Assembly: GCF_000019905.1 (NCBI RefSeq)
Contig: NC_010556.1
Location: 1,390,001-1,454,000, forward strand
DNA: 64,000 bases
Source of the DNA: Exiguobacterium artemiae 255-15
GTDB taxonomy: Bacteria > Bacillota > Bacilli > Exiguobacteriales > Exiguobacteriaceae
Direction: 5' to 3'
Of this stretch, positions 17,347 to 25,852 are shown in pieces; position 1 is the stretch's first letter; each line of letters starts with the position of its first letter. The translations under genes and the position numbers were made by a program. The notes below the pieces were generated by a model. It saw only the letters and a program-made list of their open reading frames with translations. It did not search any database and had not been told where the DNA came from.

Positions 17347-17886
17347 GTGGAGATCACGACACAATTGTACGTCGAACATATCGGGCAATGGCGGAGTTGG
17401 CTGGAAAACCATCATCTGACAGAGACCGAAGTTTGGCTCGTATTTGATAAAAAAGATGCAGAAAAATATCAGTTGGATTATATCGAAACCGTCGAAGAAG
17501 CACTTTGTTTTGGTTGGATTGACGGGATTAAAAAGAAGGACGGGGACCGTCTGCTTCAGCGATTTACACCGCGTCGGACAAACAGTCACTGGACCGAACT
17601 GAATAAAGAACGGGTTCGTCGACTGATGGCACTCGGAAAGATGCGAGAACAAGGGATAAAGGTGACACCTGACTTGACAGTACCGTTTGAAATTGATCAC
17701 ATCATCATCACGGAACTGAAAAAAGATCCGGACACCTATCAATTTTTCCGGACGTTGCCGGAGCTCTACATCCGTGTCAGGATTAGTTATATCCAGGACT
17801 GCAAGCGAGACAGCGCGGAGTATGAAAAAACGTCTGACCAAGTTTTTGAACTATACGGCGCAACGGCGACTGTTTGGTCGCTATGA
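17347..17886 (+). CDS. YdeI/OmpD-associated family protein
   Basis: 179 residues. Features of the family: WLENHHLTETEVWLVFDKK, the core VEEALCFGWIDGIKKK and QRFTPRRTNSHWTELNKERV. The function is unclear; related proteins were linked to protection against small peptides. GTG at 17347 is preferred because GAGGTG lies six bases upstream; an in-frame GTG at 17338 overlaps that site. Likely in one transcript with peptidase E. Confidence 0.82.
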   Translation: MEITTQLYVEHIGQWRSWLENHHLTETEVWLVFDKKDAEKYQLDYIETVEEALCFGWIDGIKKKDGDRLLQRFTPRRTNSHWTELNKERVRRLMALGKMREQGIKVTPDLTVPFEIDHIIITELKKDPDTYQFFRTLPELYIRVRISYIQDCKRDSAEYEKTSDQVFELYGATATVWSL

Positions 17887-17928
17887 CGACGGAGGGAAAT
17901 TGACGGGAGACTATAAAGGAGATGACTG

Positions 17929-18372
17929 ATGATGGATTCTGAACAGGAGAAACCGACTTTTGGTGTGAAACTGAAGGGATGATACTACCAGTATAAGCAA
18001 AGTGTCTATGGCATCGCATACGATCAACGACAGCAGACATTTTTAACCGTCGAGACTAAATGGAACAATCTTTTGTTGCCGGGTGGGGGAGTCGAGCGAG
18101 GAGAAACACCGGAGCAAGCACTCCACAGAGAGCTACTTGAAGAGACCAGGTTTACGATTCAAATTGATGCGTTGATCGGCCGTGCCGAACAGTATCTAAT
18201 GGCACCAAGCGGAGAAGCGATCCTGAATGATGCATCCTTTTTTGAGATACGATTGCTAAAGCAGATTCAAGTTTCCCGTGAACTGAATCATCGTCTAGTC
18301 TGGCAGCCACTTCAATCAGTGAATGAATTGTTTCATACACATCAGGCGTGGGCAGTCAGGGGAGGGTTATAG
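17929..18372 (+). pseudogene. Nudix hydrolase broken by an in-frame TGA
   Basis: Starting at ATG 17929 (AAAGGA upstream) the frame reads a typical Nudix N-terminus up to FGVKLKG, then TGA at 17980-17982, and resumes in the same frame as YYQYKQSVYGIAYD and the rest of the domain. A tryptophan codon TGG changed to TGA is the simplest reading. The Nudix box (GGGVERGETPEQ, then RELLEETRF) also has Arg in place of the conserved Gly near its end, another sign of decay. An internal start at 18073 could only make a fragment lacking the first strands. Confidence 0.8.
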
Positions 18373-18406
18373 TATAAGGAAGAACACCTCTGAATCTAAT
18401 ACCTAG

Positions 18407-18467
18407 AAAAATGAAAAGCATCAGGTATTCGGGATTGTCACGTGTACTCGATGCTTTTTCATTTTTA
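18407..18467. terminator. Bidirectional terminator
   Basis: Stem of about 15 bp with core ATGAAAAGCATC / GATGCTTTTTCAT between the Nudix remnant and the convergent fic gene, flanked by A and T runs. Confidence 0.8.
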
Positions 18468-18496
18468 GAATCCTAGGACGAGTGGTAAGATCAAGG

Positions 18497-19570
18497 TTAT
18501 CTTTTGATCCATTTTGCTCCTCGTCCACGTCCTGACGGTTTTATGAGTCCCTCATCCCGAAGTTCACGCAGAAGCCGATTGATGGTGGCTTCGCTGACAT
18601 CCGGACAGGCATTACGGACATCCGCTTTCGTAAACGGTGTGATTCGGCTTTCGACAAATTGACGAATTCGTCCCGCCTTATTTTGATTGCCGGTCGTAAT
18701 CAGTCCGACCCGATCCTCGAGTTCCTTATACGCGGCAAGGATTGTGCTCAACAGGTAGTTTACCCACGGGAAAGGATCTTGCTGATTCTGATGCCAGTGG
18801 ATAGAGGATAGTCGAAGCGATTCATAATAATCTTCTTTACGCGACTCGACGATCTTTTCCAGACTAATGTACCGTCCAACCTCGAAACCTTCCTGGTAAA
18901 GTAGTAATAGTGTTAATAAGCGTGACATCCGACCATTTCCATCATTGAATGGATGAATCGACAAGAAATCGAGTACAAAGAGGCTCGTCAAGATAAGTGG
19001 ATCGACATCTTCTTGTTGTCGCCGCTCACGCAAACTATCGCATAATGCCTGGACTGAGGCAGGAGTCTCGAATGCCGGCACCGGAACGAAACGTGTTCGT
19101 CGTGTCCCGTCAGGAAAGGATTCACTGATTTCGTTATCGACATTCTTCCATCGTCCACCCTCGACGGGAACGAATTTATAAAGCTCCTTGTGAAGTTGTA
19201 ATAATACGTTCGCATTGATCGGGATATCTCGTGCTGAAGCATGAATTAAATTCAAAACATCTCGGTAACCGGCAATTTCCGCCTCAGAACGGTCGGCGGG
19301 ATCGGCTGATTTCGACATGATGGTATGGAGGCGGCTTTCTGTAACGACAATTCCCTCAATCGCGTTCGATGCTTTTGTCGACTGAATGACAGCTACGTCT
19401 CGTAACGTATCGAGAACTTGAGGAGCCTGTTGTTTATATAAATCTTGTTTTCCTTTATATTCATTGATCCGGCTGATCAAGCGGACTGTTTCCATCGGTA
19501 GTGCAATGGTATTTAAATAACGATACGTATAGTTTCTCACATGTAGCGCCTCTTTCATTAATAGACTCAT
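18497..19570 (-). CDS. Fic-domain AMP-transferase with C-terminal winged helix
   Basis: 357 residues. The Fic motif HPFNDGNGRMSR (206-217) is complete, with catalytic His206, the Asp for metal and the nucleotide-binding Gly/Arg residues. An inhibitory motif S-x3-E-G (Ser68 to Gly73, SNAIEG) lies N-terminal, the class II self-inhibited layout. The last 65 residues (about 290-357) look like a winged helix (FTKADVRNACPDVSEATINRLLRELRDEGLI). Fic enzymes transfer AMP from ATP to target proteins. No clear ribosome site precedes either ATG 19570 or ATG 19558; the upstream DNA is filled by large dyads. No partner antitoxin gene is adjacent. The target is unknown. Confidence 0.92.
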   Translation of the reverse strand: MSLLMKEALHVRNYTYRYLNTIALPMETVRLISRINEYKGKQDLYKQQAPQVLDTLRDVAVIQSTKASNAIEGIVVTESRLHTIMSKSADPADRSEAEIAGYRDVLNLIHASARDIPINANVLLQLHKELYKFVPVEGGRWKNVDNEISESFPDGTRRTRFVPVPAFETPASVQALCDSLRERRQQEDVDPLILTSLFVLDFLSIHPFNDGNGRMSRLLTLLLLYQEGFEVGRYISLEKIVESRKEDYYESLRLSSIHWHQNQQDPFPWVNYLLSTILAAYKELEDRVGLITTGNQNKAGRIRQFVESRITPFTKADVRNACPDVSEATINRLLRELRDEGLIKPSGRGRGAKWIKR

Positions 19571-19578
19571 TGATAGCT

Positions 19579-19800
19579 AAACATATTCATTTATTAAAGA
19601 AATGAATATGTTTAATTAAACTATAACGTATTTAAACGTGTTCAAAAAGAATAAACATACTCATTTTAGGATGAAATGAGTATGTTTATTCAAAAATGAA
19701 CTAATTAATATGGATTTAAAACAGTTAAACATAGTCAAAAACAATTAAAATGAACATGTTTACATGAAAATGAGCTAATTTATGATTTAAACGATTGCAG
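19579..19800. repeat. Three 14-7-14 dyads at exact 74-bp spacing upstream of fic
   Basis: Three dyads share one design of two 14-base arms around a 7-base spacer: 19579-19613 (AAACATATTCATTT arms, perfect), 19653-19687 (AAACATACTCATTT arms, perfect) and 19727-19761 (AAACATAGTCAAAA with AAATGAACATGTTT, imperfect). Their starts are 74 bp apart in both intervals, and the spacers are related (AAAATGARCTAATT recurs at about 19694 and 19767), so this looks like a decayed 74-bp tandem repeat. A further half-site AAACGTGTTCAAAA lies at 19634-19647. The first dyad ends nine bases before the fic ATG. Operators for the Fic winged helix are one reading; RNA hairpins are another. Confidence 0.85.
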
Positions 19801-19812
19801 CTACTCGTAACG

Positions 19813-21252
19813 TCACAAAATCGGTGACAACAGACGCGAGATACTTTCTTTAAAGCGGATCATCCGCGGACGGGCGGCGTATTTTTCTCGTGTCAGCAAG
19901 GCACTGTCGGCGACGTCCGATAAGAAGAGCAGCTCCAGTTCTTCTGCAATCGCCGCATCGTACAAAATCGCATTCATTTCAAAGTTCAGCCGGAAGCTCC
20001 GGGCATCGATATTCGTCGTCCCGACCGAAGCGATTTTCCCGTCGACGACAATCGTCTTCGCATGCATGAAGCCGATTTCGTACGTGTAGACTTCGGCCCC
20101 GTGTTGAATCAATTCGCCGACTGCCGCGTACGTCGCCCAGTAGACAAAGGGATGGTCCGGTTGATTCGGAATCATGATTTTGAGCGAAACGCCGGAAGCC
20201 AGGGCAATCTGGCAGGCGTCCATGAAACTGGCATCCGGAATGAAGTAGGGCGACTGGATGTAAACCGATTTTTCGGCAGAATGAATCATCTGAATCAGCA
20301 TATTTTTCAAATACTCCGTCTCGGATGTCGGACCGGACGTCACGATTTGAACCGGTACATGATCCGTCGCTGCAGCATGCGGCGGAATCGGTGCGGTCGA
20401 CCAGTCGGTCCGCTCGTTGCTCGCAGCGTCCCAGTCCTGTTCGAAATGAAATTCGAGTTCTTCGACGACCGGACCAAGAACCCGCAGATGGGTATCCCGC
20501 CAGTAGCCGAACTGTTCGTCTTCCCCGAGGTATTCCGATCCGACGTTAAAGCCGCCGATATAGCCGATTTGCCGGTCGATCGTACAGAGTTTCCGGTGAT
20601 TCCGGTTGTTGATGCGCAGGTTGAAGATACCGAGCGGCGACGAGAAGAACGAGCGGACCTCGCCGCCGTCCTGTTTGAACGACGCGAAATCCTTGGCTTT
20701 CAGTTTCCACGAACCGACGGCGTCATACAGAATCCGGACTTTGACGCCGCGCTTGGCCTGTTCGAACAAAGCGTTCAGCAGACGGTCGCCGAGCGGATCA
20801 CGTTTTAAGATAAAATACTGGATATTGATTTCGACTTGCGCGCTTTTAATGTCAGCAAGTAACGTATCGAATTTCTGATGACCGTCGAACAGGCTCCGGA
20901 CGACCGTCGCCTCCGTCAACAGGGCACCTGATGAACGATTCGCCTGAATCAGCTTCCGGTACGGATAAAGTGGTGTATTGGGGGGAATCGCTTCAGCTGC
21001 CTGTTCGGTAAGGTCTTGTTCGCGCGCCAACCGGCGATCTTCCGGCACATGATAAAACGAATCCTGTTTCAAGGAGCGGCCGAACAACAAGTAAATCAAA
21101 AAGCCGATGACCGGCAGGAACAAGAGGATCATCAGCCAGGCCCAGGTTGCACTGACATCGCGCCGCTCAAAAAACAGGATGGCGATTGCTGCTGCAAAGT
21201 TGGCAATCAACACGACATAGAGCAAAATCTTCAGGATTAGGGTATAGTCCAT
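19813..21252 (-). CDS. cls: Cardiolipin synthase
   Basis: 479 residues. Two N-terminal membrane segments (about 4-27 and 36-57), then a phospholipase-D fold with two complete HKD motifs: His219/Lys221/Asp226 and His397/Lys399/Asp404. It joins two phosphatidylglycerol molecules into cardiolipin at the membrane. ATG 21252 is used because GAGGTG lies nine bases before it; an in-frame GTG four codons earlier is part of that site. Monocistronic and convergent to nothing immediate; the fic repeat array lies just beyond its stop. Confidence 0.93.
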   Translation of the reverse strand: MDYTLILKILLYVVLIANFAAAIAILFFERRDVSATWAWLMILLFLPVIGFLIYLLFGRSLKQDSFYHVPEDRRLAREQDLTEQAAEAIPPNTPLYPYRKLIQANRSSGALLTEATVVRSLFDGHQKFDTLLADIKSAQVEINIQYFILKRDPLGDRLLNALFEQAKRGVKVRILYDAVGSWKLKAKDFASFKQDGGEVRSFFSSPLGIFNLRINNRNHRKLCTIDRQIGYIGGFNVGSEYLGEDEQFGYWRDTHLRVLGPVVEELEFHFEQDWDAASNERTDWSTAPIPPHAAATDHVPVQIVTSGPTSETEYLKNMLIQMIHSAEKSVYIQSPYFIPDASFMDACQIALASGVSLKIMIPNQPDHPFVYWATYAAVGELIQHGAEVYTYEIGFMHAKTIVVDGKIASVGTTNIDARSFRLNFEMNAILYDAAIAEELELLFLSDVADSALLTREKYAARPRMIRFKESISRLLSPIL

Positions 21253-21305
21253 CAATACGAACACCTCGTTTTCAGAAAATAGGACTTTGACGGGAGGGGA
21301 ACAGC

Positions 21306-21871
21306 ATGTTTTCGGAATGGATCCGGTTCATCTCGAGTATCCTATTCATCCCGATTTCGGATGATCTGCTGGTCATCCGTCAAATCAGCAGTTGGCTCCG
21401 GCAGAATCAAAACCCTGCCGTGATTTTTCTGTTGGTCTGGTCGGCTTGCTTCATCTGTTTTAATCTGTTTTATGCGATTCCCCGGTTCTTTCGGGAACTG
21501 CCCTTCTTTCAAAAGTTATTGACCAATAAACATCTGGCGAAAGCGGAAGCGATTCTACAGGAAAAAGGTACGGTCGCCATCGCGATGTCGTTTTTCCTGC
21601 CCGGTGTCCGGCGCCGATCCACTATATGTCCGGACTGCTGGCCTATCCATACCGTCCGTATGTGCTGGTAACGCTAGCCGGAACTGGCGTTTATGCGATG
21701 CTGTGGACGATTCTCGTCAATCGTCTCGGTGCCTATGGTCTGTTAAACCGCTTTTCGATGTGGTGGGCGACCCATGGCGGTGTCATCCTGTTACCCGGCC
21801 TGCTGATTCTGACGGGTGTATTAGGTTGGATTTTCCGGGACACGATCCGGAACTGGTTTGTCCGCCCGTAA
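21306..21871 (+). pseudogene. DedA/VTT-family membrane protein with one-base frameshift
   Basis: The frame from ATG 21306 (GGAGGGG upstream) gives a DedA-like membrane protein as far as FFLPGV, then continues in the next frame as APIHYMSGLLAYPYRPYVLV to 21871. One base is missing at about 21610/21611 (the expected reading is GVR-APIHYM). The family has a VTT domain and acts in membrane lipid or ion homeostasis. It overlaps the 3' end of the convergent AI-2E remnant by about 50 bases. It may be a real frameshift or a sequence error. Confidence 0.78.
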
Positions 21872-22840
21872 CGCGGTCTTCCGGAGTTGTGCCAACTTGA
21901 TGATGTTGAGGACCGTCACTTTTGCGAGGGCGTAAAAGGGAACGGCGAGCAACATGCCGAGAATCCCTGCCAGTTGACCGGCGACGAGCAAGACGACCGT
22001 GATCGTAATCGGATGAACCTTCAGGGATTTTCCCTGGACGAGCGGCGAGATGACATTGGCATCCAGTTGCTGGACGATCGTAATGCCGATGATGACATAC
22101 AGTCCTTTGATCGGTTCGTCCAAAAAGCCGATCAAGACGGCCGGTGCCGCACCGAGAAACGGTCCGAGGTACGGAATGATGTTCGTCGCGAAGATGAACA
22201 GACCGAGCGGTAAGAAGTACGGAACATCGAGCCACCAGAGGACAAGTGTCGCGAGACTCCAGACGAAGGAACAGACAATCAATTGCGCTCGGACATACGA
22301 GCGGATCGTTCCGTTCATGTCTTTTAAAATCAACAGCGCCTCCTTGCGATAACCGACCGGGATGAACTGGACTAAGGCATTCGGTAGTTTTTTCCCGTCG
22401 AACAGCATGAAAATGTATAAAAACAGGGCGATGAATAATGTGAAGACGGTCGAAGCGATGAATTGAATCAGCCAAATTACAGAACCGGCAATTGAGGAAA
22501 AGACGTTTCCAAGAAGCGCGGTCGCACTTTTCATCGAGTTCTCGACAGACGACAATTGATTGTCGAGTGTCGGGATGGAGGTTCCATATTTCGCATAGAG
22601 GGATAACGATTGGGTATAGAGACGCTCGGCAAAACCGGGTACGGCACCGATGAAAGCGAAAAGCTGTTTCGTGATGAGCGGAAATAAGGTCAACAGAAAA
22701 ACCCGTGACGATGATTAGTAGTAAGACGAGGACGATGAAAATAGCCAGCTTGCGCGAGCGCAGCCGACGGACAGATAAAACAGGATACCGGCGACGATGA
22801 ACGGAGTGAAGATCGTTGTAAACAGAACGAACAGCGGTTG
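21821..22840 (-). pseudogene. AI-2E family permease (YtvI/PerM-like), multiply broken
   Basis: The longest intact piece is 290 codons from 22693 and includes the conserved core FATNIIPYLGPFLGAAPA and the QQLDANVISPLVQGKSLKVHP block of the family. Upstream the N-terminus is still readable in pieces: QPLFVLFTTIFTPFIVAGILFYL, then a small deletion at about 22771 that shifts frame, then RSRKLAIFIVLVLLLIIVTGF, then one extra base in a run of five (22697-22701) leading into the long frame. Its first codons are cut by the end of a TnpB element. At least three lesions make it a clear pseudogene. Confidence 0.82.
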
Positions 22841-23128
22841 AACTACCTCCACCTATGCTTCGCTTAGAGATGAAGGATTCCTGAGTTATCCGACCTAATG
22901 GTTGAAACCTGATCAGGCTAGCCCCGTCGTCCCGACGGTTGAAGAAGCTAAGATACGTTCGGCTTCTTGTTTGAGATTCAGTCCTGCGTTCACATCCCGG
23001 TCGTGATGGATCCCGCAAATCGGACATGTCCATTTCCGCAAGCCAAGATGTTTCACGTCTTGGTGTTGATGTCCGCAACTGGAACACAGTTGACTAGAAG
23101 AAAAGGTCTTGCCGACCTTTACGACTTG
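22840..23128 (-). mobile_element. Remnant of an IS200/IS605 element: 3' end of tnpB plus right end
   Basis: The minus-strand frame ending at 22913 encodes about 70 residues of TnpB C-terminus: QVVKVGKTFSSSQLCSSCG, a second zinc pair in CPICG and the RuvC-III motif HHDRDVNA. Beyond the stop, the minus strand has a right-end structure ending GGTGGAGGTAGTTCAAC, like the right end of the intact element at 40.4 kb. The first 80 percent of tnpB and the left end are gone: the frame changes into host sequence at about 23125. Confidence 0.85.
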
Positions 23129-23463
23129 GAGAAGTCGAGGCGACGCATGACTACGAGCTGGATCTCGATACTGGACAGTGGCGGCGTTATCAGGGACGAA
23201 GCGGACGAAGTGGTGCTTCAAGCAGCAATCAGACGGATGATTTCCGCGATCGGGTTGAAAAGCAGGCAGAACGGTTTTACCGCGAGTTGTCGGGAGAGGT
23301 CGAAAAACTAAACCGATCACTGGATTGGGATCAGATCATCGTCATCGGCGAGCGGTCACAAGCGAATTTCCTCGAGCAGGCGTTAACGACAAAACCCAAA
23401 CAGGTCATTCATAAAAATTTGTCGCAATCGAGCCAACAACAGATTCTCAAGCAGGTATTTTGA
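23129..23463 (+). pseudogene. VLRF1/aeRF1-type protein, C-terminal part only
   Basis: An open frame without a start codon gives DYELDLDTGQWRRYQG, GASSSNQTDDFRDRVEKQ, ERFYRELSGEV and ends ATSK-free at TGA 23461-23463 after QQQILKQVF. The pattern matches the C-terminal part of the Bacillota VLRF1-like (archaeal eRF1-related, ribosome-rescue) family. The 5' half has been removed together with the front of the adjacent tnpB. No start signal is present, so it is not expected to be made. The family call is moderate, the truncation is clear. Confidence 0.6.
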
Positions 23464-23469
23464 GCGTCG

Positions 23470-23494
23470 ACGTCTAAAGTATAGCTTTAGACGT
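23470..23494. repeat. Perfect inverted repeat before a GNAT gene
   Basis: ACGTCTAAAG-tatag-CTTTAGACGT lies 20 bases before the ATG of the next gene. It lacks a T run, so an operator or a leader hairpin is as likely as a terminator for the VLRF1 remnant. Confidence 0.55.
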
Positions 23495-23513
23495 ACATAG
23501 GGAGTGAAGAAAC

Positions 23514-24095
23514 ATGTTCATGCACCAGATTACCGATCAACTAAGTGTGAAATTGATTGAGCGCCAGGATGCCGAGACGCTCTACGCGCTGATTGACGCC
23601 AACCGGGATCACTTGCGGGAATGGCTCGGCTGGGTCGACGGAGCGACCGGACCCGACATCTACCGGAACGAAATCATTCCAGCCTGGTTGACAGACTATG
23701 CGAACGGCAACGGTTTTGCCTGTGGGATTTATTTTGAGGGCGAACTCGTCGGGACGATTGCCTTACACGAAATCAATCAGATGTTACGGCAAACGTCGAT
23801 CGGTTATTACCTGACCGGGAACGGACGCGGCAAAGGATTGATGACGACGGTCGTCGCTTTCATCACCGACTATTGTTTCACGAAATTACAACTGAACCGG
23901 GTCGTCATCGAGTGTGCCGTTGATAATACCCGAAGCCGGAAGATTCCTGAACGTTTAGGTTTTCAGCAGGAAGGGATTCTGCGTGACGCGGAGCTTTTGT
24001 ACGGGGCGTATCATGATATTGCCGTTTATGCGATGCTCGCAAAAGACTGGTCCGACACGTGCGTATCATCCGTACAAAATCAGCAAATGAATTAA
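23514..24095 (+). CDS. GNAT acetyltransferase, RimJ/RimL (YdaF-like) type
   Basis: 193 residues. RimL-type features: NRDHLREWLGWVD near residue 25, GTIALHEI, IGYYLTGNGRGKGLMTTVV (acetyl-CoA loop) and LNRVVIECAVDNTRS followed by LGFQQEGILRDAE. Members acetylate protein N-termini or small amines with acetyl-CoA. GGAGTGAAG precedes the ATG. A second GNAT gene follows 18 bases later, so the two are probably co-transcribed. Confidence 0.87.
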   Translation: MFMHQITDQLSVKLIERQDAETLYALIDANRDHLREWLGWVDGATGPDIYRNEIIPAWLTDYANGNGFACGIYFEGELVGTIALHEINQMLRQTSIGYYLTGNGRGKGLMTTVVAFITDYCFTKLQLNRVVIECAVDNTRSRKIPERLGFQQEGILRDAELLYGAYHDIAVYAMLAKDWSDTCVSSVQNQQMN

Positions 24096-24113
24096 AGCAG
24101 GAGGTGCCACGGA

Positions 24114-24587
24114 ATGGTTCAATTCATAAAAATGACAGAAGCAGCCTATGCTGCATACTTACCGGAAGCCATTAAGGAATATGCCGAAGAGAAGGTCAAG
24201 GCCGGAACATGGGCAGAGGTAGAAGCGCTTGACCGGTCAGCCGCCGAGTACGGCCAATTATTACCGGACGGTATCCAGACGAAACAGCATTATCTGTTTT
24301 CGATCGTTGACGATCCCGAACAGCCGCCGGTCGGTATGATTTGGTTTCAATTAAGTGAATCGACGCACGGTCGAACCGCCTTTATCTTTGATTTCAAAAT
24401 CGAAGAAGGTCATCAAGGGAAAGGGTACGGACGGCAAGCGATGGAAGTACTGGAGCAGGTCGCCCGACGGATGAACATTAAAAAAATCAAATTGCATGTC
24501 TTTGCGCATAACACGCGGGCGATTCATCTTTATGAGACAACCGGATTCGTCACGACGGATTTACATATGACGAAAACCTTGAACTGA
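24114..24587 (+). CDS. GNAT acetyltransferase
   Basis: 157 residues. C-terminal GNAT core with the acetyl-CoA loop EGHQGKGYGRQAMEVLEQ and the NTRAIHLYETTGF segment. N-terminal part resembles small-molecule acetyltransferases of Bacillus; the substrate is unknown. GCAGGAGGTG precedes the ATG. It ends at a strong shared terminator. Confidence 0.87.
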   Translation: MVQFIKMTEAAYAAYLPEAIKEYAEEKVKAGTWAEVEALDRSAAEYGQLLPDGIQTKQHYLFSIVDDPEQPPVGMIWFQLSESTHGRTAFIFDFKIEEGHQGKGYGRQAMEVLEQVARRMNIKKIKLHVFAHNTRAIHLYETTGFVTTDLHMTKTLN

Positions 24588-24637
24588 CAAACAAACACCT
24601 CTGTTGTCCAAAATGGACGACAGAGGTGTTTGTTGTC
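24586..24637. terminator. Bidirectional terminator
   Basis: A stem of about 24 bp (24586-24610 with 24614-24637, core ACAAACACCTCTGT / ACAGAGGTGTTTGT) separates the GNAT operon from the convergent hydrolase gene. Confidence 0.85.
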
Positions 24638-24638
24638 T

Positions 24639-25691
24639 TCAGCGCCACGTCTGAAGGGTATTTGCGAACTGGATATCCGTTTCAAGTTCGCCATGAATGT
24701 GTGTGGACGAAAAGTCGTTTCCGGCCAGCCAATCTTTAAAATCAAACGTAACCGGCTCTTGATCACTGCCGAGAGCGAACCAGACTTTCATGTCGGTCGG
24801 GAAATAGGCTGACGTATGAATCGTGCCTGCCCAGTGACTGTACAACTCGGAGAAGACCCCTTTATCGGAATCGTTTAACAGACGGAATGCCGATTCCGCA
24901 TCCTGAATCAAATGCTGGTGCGTCTTCAGTTCCATCATCCGGCGTTTCGAATCGTCGAGGTGGAACCGGTTTTCGTGTTGCAGCAGATCAAAATGATTCG
25001 TACAGAGATTCGTCTCCCGGACTTCGATGTCGCGGGCTGTCGCTTCGATGACGAATGACCGGTTCGACCGGTCATGGACGACATAACTGAAAGATCCCCG
25101 GTGCGGCATTTCTTTGACGAGCGAAATCGCATCTTCGACCGAGGTACATGTCTCAAGGATGATCCGCCCAATCATGAAACTGACGAAGCCGTCTCCCGGA
25201 CGACGGCGGTTGATGAAGTTATAGCCCATCGCTAGACCATGTTCGTTCATCCCGTCCATTCGCCCGGTGACACGGGACGCCGGGCCGATGATGGCGGAAC
25301 CGCCATCCGTCGGTTGAAAGACAGAGAAGCGTCCATCGTACGTCATCGGATGATAATCATAATTACGGACGAGGAAGTTATCGCCCGTCATGATGGAACA
25401 GCCGCTGCTCGGTCCTTCGACGCGGTAATGGCCAAAATGAAGCAACGTATCGGCGAGCGATAATTCGAGCTCATCCTGTAAGCCGAGTAACTCATCCCAG
25501 ATATACGGGGCGTAGCGGAGAAACATCTCTTTTGTTTCGACCGGATCGACCTGAAAACGGGGAACCCGGATTTTCCAGTTATCTTCACGGTTATGCAACA
25601 GTTCGTTGCGTTTGACGTAACGGCCCTGTTCGCGACCGAACTCATAGTGCGTGCCGCGGAACTGCGTAATTTCGTTTGAGACAGACTGCAC
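24639..25691 (-). CDS. C45-type Ntn-hydrolase / acyltransferase
   Basis: 350 residues. After an N-terminal helical segment (RGTHYEFGREQGRYV) the motif SSGCSIMTGDNFLVRNYDY provides a Cys that should become the N-terminal nucleophile after self-cleavage, as in the C45 family of penicillin acyltransferases and choloylglycine-hydrolase relatives. GRMDGMNEHGLAMGYNFINRR and SYVVHDRSN are further family blocks. GTG 25691 is chosen because AGGAG lies eight bases before it; the GTG at 25700 overlaps that site. The natural substrate (acyl amide) is unknown. Confidence 0.85.
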   Translation of the reverse strand: MQSVSNEITQFRGTHYEFGREQGRYVKRNELLHNREDNWKIRVPRFQVDPVETKEMFLRYAPYIWDELLGLQDELELSLADTLLHFGHYRVEGPSSGCSIMTGDNFLVRNYDYHPMTYDGRFSVFQPTDGGSAIIGPASRVTGRMDGMNEHGLAMGYNFINRRRPGDGFVSFMIGRIILETCTSVEDAISLVKEMPHRGSFSYVVHDRSNRSFVIEATARDIEVRETNLCTNHFDLLQHENRFHLDDSKRRMMELKTHQHLIQDAESAFRLLNDSDKGVFSELYSHWAGTIHTSAYFPTDMKVWFALGSDQEPVTFDFKDWLAGNDFSSTHIHGELETDIQFANTLQTWR

Positions 25692-25852
25692 AGCGTTCAC
25701 TCCTTTTGTTTCTGTATGATTCTGATTATATCGAATCTGCCACGACCTGTCGTAAACCAGGGCTTAGTACAACACATCCGGAATATGAAAAATGAGAAAA
25801 GACTGAATCATTTGTGGAACTGACCGATAAACAGGTGGGAGGGGTCTACATA

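Noticed and set aside
17929-18372. UGA recoding (Trp or selenocysteine) to explain the Nudix and YnfA stops
   Set aside because: Many genes in the window end normally at TGA, and no selenocysteine insertion structure or Sec-type context is visible. Ordinary nonsense mutation or sequence error is simpler.
19579-19800. CRISPR array reading of the repeats before fic
   Set aside because: Only three units, AT-rich palindromes with related rather than unique spacers, and no cas genes nearby.
20062-20808. 248-codon open frame opposite the cardiolipin synthase gene
   Set aside because: Shadow frame of a gene with two complete HKD motifs; no domain and no ribosome site.
21783-23087. Long 434-codon open frame on the minus strand
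   Set aside because: It is a composite of the wrong frames of the AI-2E permease and flanking DNA. Only a short piece (RSRKLAIFIVLVLLLIIVTGF) is real coding sequence, joined to the rest by frameshifts.
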